Source: Chalciporus piperatus
Lineage: Eukaryota > Basidiomycota > Agaricomycetes > Boletales > Boletaceae
Length of the DNA stretch: 37,719 bases
Direction: 5' to 3'
Assembly (NCBI GenBank): GCA_038093975.1
Contig: JBBPTG010000232.1
Coordinates: 1 to 37,719 of the forward strand
The notes under the pieces are model-generated. The model had not been told where the DNA came from and made no database searches. It saw only the letters and a program-made list of their open reading frames with translations. Shown here piece after piece: positions 17,876-27,700 of the stretch. Numbering within the stretch: the first letter of the stretch is position 1; each line of letters starts with the position of its first letter. The translations under genes were made by a program, and so were the position numbers.

Positions 17876-19225
17876 TCAAGCTCTGATGCGAGCTGGCGAA
17901 CGTACTCGTGGCCCCATGAACCTGGTTCCGGTATTGTTGATGACGGAGGGAGGAGGGACGCGGATAGCAAGCGATATCGGAGAGTCCCTTGTGGTTGAGT
18001 ATCTGAGTACGTCATAGCGAGGACAGATAGGATGTCCGCAAAGAGACTCTACTGCAGGGTGAGTTTCATTTGGTGATTCACCAACGAAGTGACCTACCTT
18101 CAAGCTCTGATGGGGGCCACACGTCGAAGAGCCGTAGGTTCGATTTGAGTCGTCCTCGACGACGCGGTGGGTTCGGGTGACTGGTGAGTCGTCTGGCGTG
18201 ATGGGAAATGCGTGGTGGTGATGGCCTAGGTGCGTACATGGCCAACTTGCGCATGTAGCGTTGGTTCTGACGCTCGTCGTCAGCGATCGGCTTCGATCCG
18301 ACTCGTCGTGAGTCGCGATCCCAGTTGCTCGTTGCGTCGTCCATGCCGTTGCGTTCGCCGTATCGTTCGGCGCCGTTTCCACCCCTCTCATACTCCCCCT
18401 GACTCTCAACTTCAAGTTCTCTCGACTTGACCCTCTCCCGCTCGTCGTCTCGGTCTCGATCTCGCTTGACTCGAGTCAGCAATCTCCGTAAGTCGTCGCC
18501 GTCGTCTTCTCGATGCTCTGCATCGCCCCGTTGGTCCCTCGTTGCGACCGTATGGCCACACGACTCCGTTCGTGCGTCTGTGCGGTCGTACCGTGCGTTC
18601 GCCGCTTTGTCGTTGTTGTGATCATTCGTTCGGCTTCGGGATCGGTCGTGAGGACTGGGAATAGGTGGAGGAAGGAGTGGGGACGGTGTAGCTACGTCGT
18701 CGTTGTTCGCCGTGTCTTTTTGACTGGTTGCTTCGACTCCTCGCGTCGATCGCTTGTGCGGCCTCGACGACCTTTTCTTCTCCTTGATCGACGTGTTTCC
18801 GCGCGTCTCGTCCTTCTCCCCTTCGACCTGCTCGTCTCTGAGCGCTTCCTCGTCTTCCCCTTCGATCTCCGTGGTCCCCCGACCGGTTTCGACGCCTTTT
18901 TGTGGCCTCGAGTTGCCCCGATCGGTTTTCATGCACCTGCGGTCGTGCACGATGCTTCCGGCTCGTTCGACGTCCGCCTCGCCGCCTGGTTCGATCTCGA
19001 CGGCACCCGATTTGCTCGACTCGACCCCTTGGACTTTGGACTCGCAGTCTGCATTCGTGCGGCTGCTTGTTTCCTCGACCTCAACACTCGATTGCTCGAC
19101 TACCAACCACGCGCCCTCGACGCCTGCGACTCCCTCAAGTCCGTCGGATGGCTCTGGCGACTCGTCCCGTCGCGTTTCTTCGCGGCTGGGCGCGTCTTTA
19201 TTTCTGCAGTTGGACGCTCTGCCAT
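17876..19225 (-). CDS. Charged, low-complexity protein of unknown function inside element A (fragmentary model)
   Basis: A minus-strand open region of 342 codons (19106-18078) is rich in R, D, E and S (words such as RDRDDERERVKSRELEVES). A likely start upstream, ATG 19225 (MAERPTAEIKTRPAAKK), is in a different frame, so a frameshift or an unseen splice near 19105 is needed. Downstream, a 46-bp intron (18097-18052, GTAGGT...CTGCAG) could join it to an open frame ending near 17876. No domain is recognised, and base composition alone could create such ORFs. A weak relative lies at 5140-5560. It could be cargo or an unrecognised element protein. Confidence 0.3.
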
Positions 19226-19527
19226 GATGAACGTGGTGGATTGATCACGACAAGGACGCGCGATGGTAGACCTCATTGTCTCCACGGTCGTCTTCGCGAA
19301 GGTGGCGGGCGCCGACACTGCGCCTTGGGACTATTTGAGGAACAAGAGTGTGTTTCTGCCACTTGTCTGCTTTTCCACCATTCCCACAGCCTTCAACTTC
19401 ATCACACACGTATTTCTACCCAAGATGAGTTTTTTTCTTCTCTCCCGTTCTTTCTTTCACACCCAACCAAGTTTTAGCAACATGCCCACCTCCACCCGCT
19501 CAAACAAATGTGCTGCCCCTGCGCCCA

Positions 19528-19720
19528 GGCCAGCGAGGGCTCAACAGCCCCGCCGGCCTTACTAGGTGAGTTTCCACTCCCCCACCACCACATCCACTTA
19601 CCTCGAGCATAGCTGCTCGTGCCCCACCATCACCTCCCACCTTCAACACCCACTCGAACACGGCTGGCGAGGGCTCGACAGCCCCGCCGCCATCATCAGG
19701 TGAGTTTCCACTCACCTACC
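19528..19720 (+). repeat. Two GC-rich hairpin modules followed by GGTGAGT in element A
   Basis: GCGAGGGCTCAACAGCCCCG and GCGAGGGCTCGACAGCCCCG occur within longer, near-palindromic GCCGGC-type arms. Each is followed within about 20 bp by GGTGAGTTTCCACTC. The same module recurs in element B at 34278-34460. Confidence 0.7.
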
Positions 19721-19856
19721 ACCACATGTACTCACCACAGACCCCCTCCACAGCTCCCCATCGCTTTTTCCACCACCATCCCCAACCCCATCCCCGCTAC
19801 TACCACAGCTAACACTGCCATTTCTGCTGCTGATACCCCCGTCGTTTAGATTTATT

Positions 19857-20237
19857 GTTTTGATTGTTTTACTTTTCATTTCATCATGTATTATATTAGC
19901 ACTGAATTCAGCCTGAAGTATTTTAACTCAAGTGTGATATTTTGACATAAAGAGTGAAAAATGGCGCCATATGGAAAAGCCCTCAGTTGTTTTTTCACTT
20001 TTCCATTTGGTGCACATTGTGCACATATAGCTTATATTGATAGAGGCCTTTTACATGTCTACAGGCCCTGCTATATGTTGCAATTTGGTGCTATTTGTAT
20101 GCTATATGATGCACTATAGTTGGGTACTTTTCCCTTTTTGCCATATGGCCCATAGTGCACAAATAACATCAAATAGCATCATATAGCAACAAATATTGCC
20201 ATATGGTGACATATGGCATAAGTCATTTTTCCTGATG
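19857..20237. repeat. Right subterminal region of element A
   Basis: AT-rich sequence with many short inverted words (CATATGG, GTGCAC, GCTATATG, TAGCATCATATAGC). The left subterminal region (17375-17560) has the same word set in inverse orientation. Such regions usually bind the transposase. Confidence 0.55.
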
Positions 20238-20239
20238 TA

Positions 20240-20433
20240 GTATATAAACCCGGGTTGACAAGCACTGGCTCTCCAGTCTTGTTCTCCTGGAGTTTCCTCT
20301 TCTTGAACTTCATGGGCCAAGCGCTCCTGCTTGCCTAGTCTGATCCTCAGCTCTAGTTACTGAGTTGATGTGGTTCCACTAGGGCATGTTGTCTGATGAT
20401 AGCGCTAGCTCTTGATTGAGTTGAGTCGTTTCA
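20240..20433 (+). repeat. Ty3-type LTR (family G2), second part
   Basis: Begins at the TATA box TATATAAACCC (20241) and ends CGTTTCA, which is also the sense-strand end of the G3 LTR. Confidence 0.6.
20241..20285 (+). promoter_or_regulatory. TATA box and predicted mRNA 5' end/self-primer of G2
   Basis: TATATAAA at 20241; AGTCTTGTTCT at 20275-20285, 34 nt downstream, is the exact complement of AGAACAAGACT at 20436-20446, 2 nt inside the LTR end. Confidence 0.6.
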
Positions 20434-20435
20434 TT

Positions 20436-20446
20436 AGAACAAGACT
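20436..20446 (+). promoter_or_regulatory. Self-complementary primer binding site of G2
   Basis: AGAACAAGACT follows the LTR end CGTTTCA after two T residues, with the same 2-nt spacing as in G1 and G3. Confidence 0.6.
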
Positions 20447-22576
20447 TCTTAATATTTCTTATGCCTTAGCGTCTCGTCGCTACCGCACACGTCGTACGCC
20501 ACTTCACCGTCGTCGCAAGTGGGTACCAGCACAATCGAGAAACGTGCTTCGTCGTCGCTGAAGATAACTAGGTCAGCAAAATGTATCGTCGTCCGCGTTG
20601 AGTCTGCCAGTCAGCTCACCATCGTCCTCATCGCTGAAGATAACTCGGTCAGCAAATCCGACGTCATCGTCGTCGTCGTCGAGCTTGCAAGTCAGCTCAT
20701 CATTGTCAACATCGTCGAGCCTGCCAGTCAGCTCATCGCCATCGTTCCCGTACACGCTCATCGAGATTGAGCTCATCGTTGCTGCCATCGCAACAGTACG
20801 TCGTCACCGTGTTACAACCTTAGCAGAGTGTTTACCTCTGTCACCTATTGCGCTGTCGTTGCGCTCACCATCCTTGTCACTGTCGAGGCTGCTAGCCAGC
20901 TCATATCGTCATCACTGTTGCTGCGTCCGCAACATGCTGTCATCGTCGCCACATACTCAGACCTACCTAGCTTTGGTCGTGAGCTAAAGAGTCACTACCT
21001 AGTGTTGATGACTGCGTCATGACACTTGGATAAACTTGATCACACTGCCCGGACTCTAGGGCTAAAGAGTTGGTCGTTTGACCGTTGGCGTACGTGACAC
21101 GCTCGGAGAAAGCAACTCTGTTCCCACTGCTGCACATACGGCTGTCCACCGTTCTAAACGGGATAATGTTGCTGTTCCCCATAGTGCACAAGGGGCTCTT
21201 TGATCATTGGAGATCGCTTGGGTATTACCAATAGCCTTTGCGTGTACACATGATCCAGGTTCGCGTGATCACCTGTTGACGTCATGAATTCGCCTTCTGG
21301 CTTTTCACTTCTCATGGGTCAGCATTTAGTGCCCAGTTTCTGTTACCCATTCGTCGTCGTCGTCACCCCACATCCCTATCCGCGTACATCGTCGTCGCTG
21401 TCTCGCGACTCTGCTAGAGTGTCTACCTCTACCGTGTACATCGTCGCCGTTGCTCTGCAACTATTCCCTGGCAACTAGAGTGTCTACCTCTGTTGCACAT
21501 TCCGCCGCCGTCACCCGCGAAGCCTGAAAGATAGCTTCACGATCTGTTGAACCTCACTTGGTCTTCTATACCGGTTTGGACAATCAACATGCAGTACTCT
21601 AGCAGTACTTAGAAGATCAATACCCTGAGTTATCGCAACTCACGTGCAAGAGCCGCCGCCGCTCGACTTCTTCTCCCTCGACATCTACAAGCTTGAAAGA
21701 TAGCTTTACGACTTTATCGTTATCGTCTAGTCGTCTCGTCACCAGTACGCCACTCAACTGTCGATCGCAAGTGGGTACCTGCGCTGTCTTCGCGCCTTGT
21801 CATCGCTGACAGTAGGTATCTACTTGTCGAGCAAATCCTGCCGCCTATGAGCGTGCCGCGTCCTCTGTCCTTCCATCGAGTGGAACTGGATACTTGATTT
21901 TCTGTCTACCGCGTTCACGACACTTCAACTGCTTTCGTTGAGTTAACAACTGTCGAACATGATGTCGAACATCATCGTAGTCCGCGTCGCGTTTTTATCC
22001 CTTCCATCGAGTGGAACGGAACACTGTGTTTACCAGTCGCCCCCTTGTCCCTATCGTCGTCAGCAAGCTTGAAAGACAGCTTTACGACTTTATCATCGTT
22101 GTCACCGACACATCGCGTCAAGAACGCTGTCACTAGTGTCTATCCTACTGAGGTGCTATCCCTCACAAGCATCATCGGAGAATCCGAGCAGGGATAATCC
22201 AACACAGTCCCTGAACGTGTCTGGAATCCAAAACTCTCGCCGCCCGCTGTCTAGAACCCAAATTTGTCGAGTTGTTTTCGCTCGTTACTCTTGCGCACAC
22301 CGCTGCCATGTGCATGAAATCCAAGTAGTCTGGAATCCAAATCGACAGAGCTGTTTCTGCTCATTGCTACTTGAATAGCATTGTCTTGGATCCAAATCTA
22401 TTGAGCTGCTTTCGCTCATCGCTATCAATCCTCACTGCTGTCTCAAGCACTCGAAGTATGGAATCGAATTCCATTGAGCTGTTGTCGCTCATCGCTCGAA
22501 CAATCCCAAACCACTCGTCGTTTCGGTTATCTGTGAAGAAACCTACAGAAACCGTGAAATTTTTTTTTACTGGGGG
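20447..22576. repeat. Gene-poor region with diverged internal repeats
   Basis: No convincing coding region was found. Seen: units of CTGCCAGTCAGCTCATC with TCGTCGTCG runs (20600-20910); three copies of a GCTTGAAAGATAGCTTTACGAC-like word (21522, 21690 and 22069 regions); three of CTTCCATCGAGT; and four diverged units of TCTGGAATCCAAATC...GAGCTGTTTTCGCTCATCGCT (about 22218-22500). It may be the decayed interior of the G2 element or a non-autonomous retroelement. Confidence 0.5.
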
Positions 22577-23604
22577 GATTGTCAAGATCACATGAAACTC
22601 CTACTTCCATCGAGTATCGAGAAGGCCGATCGGGCCAAAGAACCATAGAGTTCCTCTGTGGGTTCACCGTAGGGTTTGGTTCTCCGTAGGGTTTGTCTGG
22701 AATCCAAACCAAAGAGAGGAGGTAGTGGAATGGTAGTGACACGATGAAGTGTTGCGGGAATGCACACGAAGATGTGTTACCAATGAACACCAATGGAACG
22801 TGAAGTGACACAAGGAACACAAAGTGTTATGGCAATAACACAAGTGTTACGACAGGTGTTACGACAAGTGACACACTATGAACACGCTAGTGTGAAGAGT
22901 ACAAGAGAGTACCAAGGGTACGAACGATAATGGTGTTAACCATAATCATTTTCTTCGCTCAAAAATCTCTTTCTCTCGCCCAAATTCCAAGCTGCAGTCG
23001 CTTGAAGAACCCAAATCTCTACCGAGAACGCGCATTTCTGAGGATTTCACAATCTTCACGCTCATCACCACTCGCTTTAGCACTCGCTGCTGCAATTCTC
23101 ATTGACACACTCGAGAAACGTGTTGATACAATCCAAGGAAACCTTTCTTACAAGGTTAGAACCTTACACAATCGCAAATCTGATTGGTCGGAACGCTATA
23201 CGCTTGAAGCTTCCATATCCCATGACGAACACAAGGTGAATTACATCGTTGATTCATGCTTACAAGGTCAAAACCTGAAATGCCTTGCGCATTGAAAGCT
23301 ATGCGAAATCTGATCGCACGTGAAAACCAAGGTCTATTCTTGACATTGCACTGGATGCAATTAGAATTTCCCACGCTACACATCCGTCCACCCTGCGCTT
23401 ACACAGCATGACTCAGAATTCTATTCGAGTCACAATTACAACTGCATGACAGTCGATCGAGTCAGACTGACGATGAAAATATCGACTGATTGGAAATCGT
23501 GCCGAGAACCGAAAAGGTATAAAGAGTGATGTTTTACGCTCTTGCTCTCCATTGACATCCATCATTGAAACAATCATCACAATGAACTCACACGCCTTCG
23601 CCGC
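22566..23604 (+). repeat. Possible polypurine tract and LTR fragment
   Basis: A run of T followed by ACTGGGGGGAT and then TGTCAAGATCACATG looks like a polypurine tract and LTR start (about 22577). A TATA-like GGTATAAAGAG lies near 23515. The stretch is cut at 23605 by the G3 LTR. No second copy and no LTR end are visible, so the assignment is weak. Confidence 0.3.
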
Positions 23605-24121
23605 TGAAACGACCCAAAACTCGTATTGAGATCAGGTCTACACTATCGCCAAGTGAAGCGGTTTAGAAGAAGAGAGTGGAGAACAACTGAGATAGGACGG
23701 TTGAGTCTTGGGGAAAGACCAAGTGAACTAAGCTGGGGTTACCAGCAGTTCCTTGGGGTTTATATACTATCCTAAGTGTTTGTACATGTTTGTACTAACT
23801 ATAACTAAATAAGGAGTTACCCTGAACCCATGAGAATAGAAGCGAGATAAGGAGGCTGTGAGGCATAGCCGAGATAGCGGAGATTAAGTACATGAGGTGA
23901 AAGGCTGTGGCATAGCCATGCGCAGCACGGAGATTAACTGTCAAGGTAAGGCAGTGCGTGAGAATGAATATAACCATAATGGGCGACCGTGCGAAGAGTG
24001 AAAGTGAATGAGCACGTGTCTGAAAGATAAGATGAGAGAGATTAGATAAGATCGAATGGAACGAAACGTTGAAGTTCAAAAAGTGTCTGTGAAGGTGAGA
24101 GAACCGTAATGAACCGTAACA
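23605..24121 (-). repeat. 3' LTR of G3 (517 bp)
   Basis: Sense ends TGTTACGG...CGTTTCA. It differs from the other LTR by roughly a dozen changes. Confidence 0.92.
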
Positions 24122-24138
24122 CTACCCCCTTCCTATGG
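24122..24138 (-). promoter_or_regulatory. Polypurine tract of G3
   Basis: Sense CCATAGGAAGGGGGTAG directly abuts the 3' LTR start TGTTACGG. Confidence 0.75.
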
Positions 24139-24154
24139 ATCAACTTCCAGGTGA

Positions 24155-24625
24155 TCAGTTTTCCATGTTATCTGCGTCATGCCACTGCTGCCAACCGTGG
24201 GCATCAAGGTTATGGGGGACGTCAAGATGACCGTTGACCAGGGTGGGTGAGGGTGTTGGTCTCAATGAAGCCACTAGGGCTGGGATAGGGTCATCTGCGT
24301 AACGAGGGGGCAAGACGTCGGGGTGCATAACTTTCAGAGTCATCCACATCTCGCTCCACGAGATCTGGTACTCGACGATGGTGGTACGATCCGTCACAAG
24401 CATGTGAACGAATCGGAGGGAGGTGTAGAGCACGATGAGGGTCACGACCAGCGTGATGACGACGAGGAGGAGAAGGAGGACATAGATGACGACCGGCATG
24501 GCCATCAAGAGAAAGAGGGAAGCGCTGACGACAGCGAGGAGTGCGGTACGATGAAGTTTGTTGACCGACATGTCGGTCTGAGCAAGGGGACGAGTGTAGG
24601 CAACACCGTTGAGGTAAGCGTCCAT
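24155..24625 (-). CDS. Small putative membrane protein in the env position of G3 (156 residues)
   Basis: ATG at 24625, TGA at 24157-24155, lying between the pol stop (24707) and the polypurine tract. Residues about 28-68 form a 40-residue hydrophobic block (LLAVVSASLFLLMAMPVVIY, then an L/V/I run), long enough for two closely spaced transmembrane helices. It is followed by a soluble C-terminal tail of about 85 residues with VEYQISWSEMWMTL and a proline-rich stretch. There is no clear cleavable signal peptide. About 45 bp upstream of the ATG the sense strand has TATATAAAGG, so it may be transcribed on its own. No similarity to known envelope proteins is recognised. It could be a captured host gene or an element-specific accessory protein. 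The acidic frame on the other strand is explained as the complement of hydrophobic codons. Confidence 0.55.
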   Translation of the reverse strand: MDAYLNGVAYTRPLAQTDMSVNKLHRTALLAVVSASLFLLMAMPVVIYVLLLLLVVITLVVTLIVLYTSLRFVHMLVTDRTTIVEYQISWSEMWMTLKVMHPDVLPPRYADDPIPALVASLRPTPSPTLVNGHLDVPHNLDAHGWQQWHDADNMEN

Positions 24626-24672
24626 TATGATTTAGAGTAGAGAAGATGAGGGATGTTGGGTGGGCATCCAAG

Positions 24673-24680
24673 CCTTTATA
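24673..24680 (-). promoter_or_regulatory. TATA box in front of the membrane-protein ORF
   Basis: TATATAAA in sense direction, followed by a pyrimidine-rich stretch and the ATG. Internal promoters are not normal for Ty3 elements. Confidence 0.45.
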
Positions 24681-24706
24681 TACGTTCTTCTCCTATTTGG
24701 CACTGT

Positions 24707-27700
24707 TTATGTGGGCGCAGCCCGTGTTTTTAATGGACTGGACAGGTTTGCCATGAGTCTATCAATTTTGGCTGGTCCGTTGTCCGTGAGATTTTCTGGA
24801 CGTTTCTGGAATAAGAATAGGAATTTCGCAGGGTCAATGGATAGAGCACGAGGTGCGGCTGGATTCTTTTCGTAGAAGTCCTTCAAGCAACCTTTGGCAT
24901 TTGCCAAATTAGCTCTTGGTTCCCAAGTGCGATCGGTTTCATCATAACCTTTCCAGTGCACGAGGTATTCCAGTTTCTTTCCCTTGTACCGTGTGTCAAC
25001 AACGTAGTCGACTTCCCATTCGTTGTCTCGTTCTTCCGTAACAAGGACTGGTCCAGGCCGTGCTGTAGGCTGGCCATCAAGGCGGTCCTTGTAAGGTTTG
25101 ATTCGACGGACATTAACCACAGGGTGGATTCGAATGTCACGTGGAAGCTGTAGTTTTACTGCATTTGGCCCTGCCAAGGCGATGATTTTAAATGGACCTA
25201 GCCATCTTTCGGACAATTTGTCTGATGCGCGTGTCAAACGCAAGTCTGTGGTTGACAGCATGACTTGCTGTCCAATTTCATATTCGGGCGCAGCCGAGCG
25301 GTGTTTATCGGCTAGCGATTTCATGCGTTCCTGGGCCTTGGCCAGGTTCTTTTCTACCTCAGCAAGCGTTTTCCGCATTGCGTCTGTGAATGATTTGGCA
25401 GCTGGTGCCTGAGAAGTAGAAGCATGTGGTTCTGTGCCCATGCGTGGTTCATATGAGCGTGTGACTTCGAACGGCGATTTCTTTGTTGAAGTATGATACT
25501 TGTTATTAATAGAGAACTGGGCGATGGCTAGCCAGTCTGCCCATTGGTTTTGTTTATCGAAGCAGTAGATTCGTAAAAACTTTCCAACTTCTTTGTTTAC
25601 GATTTCTGATTGTCCGTCTGTCTGCGGATGGAATGCTGTACTGAGCTTGGTATCAATACCAAGAGCATTATTGATTTCTTTAGCGACTTGCGCCGCGAAC
25701 TGCGGGCCTCGATCTGATGTAATGGATAAAGGAAGTCCATGATGCTTCCATACGTGAGAAAGGAATAGGCGAGCGGTTTCCAGGGCCGAACACGTTTTTG
25801 TGCATGGTATGAGTTCGACTTCTTTCGAGAAGCGATCTACCACCGTTAAGATTGCATTAAAACCACGTGATTCGGGTAAACCCGTAATGAAATCCGCAGT
25901 GATGTGTTGCCAGGGTCCCCTAGGGACCGGTAAAGGTTGGAGAAGACCTGCAGGTGCCTGATTCGTTCCTTTGAATCTCTGACAGGTCTGGCAGTGGGAC
26001 ACGTAATCTTTTACGAGGGTGGCGAGTCCAGGCCACATGTAAGATCGTTGAATGAGTTCTAACGTTTTCTCGTAACCGGGGTGTCCTGCAGCCGGTGTGT
26101 CGTGGTGTAAGCGAATGATGTCCATTCGGAGTGTGTTATCTTCCGGGATGTACATCCGATCTTCTTCGTCGTAGAGTAAGCCATCAAGCTTCTCATGAAT
26201 GCCCTTCTTCTGGAACTTCTGGACTTCTGTCTCAGATAGCTTGCACGTTGCAAGGAAGACTCTTTTCTTGATCCGTGCCCCTTCGTCTGTCAGGGCGACT
26301 GTGCGGATATTCTCGGGAGCAATGACCAATATTCCTTTATTGTCATTTTCAACTCCGACGGCGTGGTCTTCTCGACGTGAGAGAGCGTCAGCTTTTGCCA
26401 TAGAAGGTCCAGGTTTGTAAACCCAGAGCATATTGAATCTAGATAGATATTGCGCCCAGCGCGCTTGTCGTCGGTTGAGATCCTGTCTCGTCATGAACCA
26501 CTGCAGGTTTGCGTGGTCGTTCCAGATCTCAAACTGGTGTTTAGCACCTTCTAGATAATGTCGCCATTGCTCTAGTGCCTGAATGACTGAGAGCATTTCT
26601 TTATCGGCGATAGGATAATTCCGTTCTTGCGGAGTCATGGAATGAGATGAATAGGCAACCGGGTGCCATTTGTCTTCTTTCAGAATAGATAAGACTGCGC
26701 CTGTTGCGTAATTAGATGCATCGCATTCTAAGCGGAATTGACAAGTGCTATCAGGGAAGGCGAGTATGGGGGCTGAGGTGAAACTCTTTTTCAGCGTATC
26801 AAACGCTATTTGACATTTGTCATCCCATATGAAGGCTTGTTCCTTTTTGGTTAGGTCATTGAGAGGACGTGCTACTTGCGCATAGTCTTGAATGAACCTT
26901 CGATAGAAGTTTGCTAAACCTAGGAAGCTTCTTACGCCTTTGACGTTCTTCGGCTCTGGCCATTCCAGTATGGCGGTGACTTTTGATTGATCCATTTTTA
27001 TCCCATCTTTTCCTACGATCATTCCAAGGAATTCAACCTCAGATACGCGGAAATTGCATTTTTCGGGTTTTACGAATAGATCGTTTTCTTCCAGTCTGCG
27101 AAGAACTTCAAGCACGATTTTGTTGTGTTCTGCCTGACTTTCTGTTTTGGTAAAGATCATCAAATCGTCTATGTAGACGACGAGCACGTCTTCCATGTCT
27201 GCGAAGATCTCGTTCATCATTGCTTGGAATGTGCCGGGGGAGTTACAGAGACCGAAGTACATGACTCGGGGTTCGAAAGAACCACGGAAGCAAACGAAGG
27301 CGGCCTTCCATTCATCGCCTTCTTTGATGCGAACGTTGTTGTATCCCCATCTGAGATCCATCTTGGTGAATAATTTAGCTCCTTTGAGCTTGTCAACGAG
27401 TTGGCCGATCAACGGCAATGGATAGTTATTTTTGACCGTGTGTTCGTTTAGGTATCGGTAGTCCTGTACCATGCGTTTTCGTCCATCCTTTTTAGGGACA
27501 AAGAAGACTGGTGACGTTTGGGGGGATTTAGAAGGCGCGATGTAGCCCTTTTTGAGCTGATCATCGATGAAGTCGCTGACTTCCTTCTGTTCTGTCTCCG
27601 AAAGTGGTATCAGTCTACCCTTTTTAGGTTTGAACGTCTCTTTTACATCAATAGCGTGATCCCACGGCTTGCGTAAGGGCATGCGCTCCGATTCTCCTTT

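Larger units (their letters stand above)
17375..20237. mobile_element. Inverted-repeat DNA element A (CATCAGG family), 2863 bp
   Basis: Left end CATCAGGAAAAATACCC, right end read inward CATCAGGAAAAATGACTT; both are followed by TATGCCATA-type sequence. It is flanked by TA on both sides (17373-17374, 20238-20239), a 2-bp target duplication. Removing it joins CAA-TA-GTATATAAACCC and restores an LTR TATA region. Both subterminal regions are full of CATATGG/GCACATA/GCTATA words. There is no recognisable transposase; it contains a charged ORF on the minus strand, and GC-rich hairpin modules. Confidence 0.8.

Noticed and set aside
18513..19477. Plus-strand open frames opposite the charged ORF
   Set aside because: Arginine/phenylalanine/leucine-rich complements of the biased minus-strand sequence; no domain and no start context.
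22930..23295. Plus-strand ORF of 121 codons
   Set aside because: No recognisable domain, AT-rich non-coding composition, located in a possible LTR fragment.
24323..24640. Acidic plus-strand ORF (DDDEEEKEDIDDD-type) opposite the membrane-protein ORF
   Set aside because: Complement of hydrophobic codons gives acidic runs; the minus frame has the TATA box, ATG and the position between pol and LTR.
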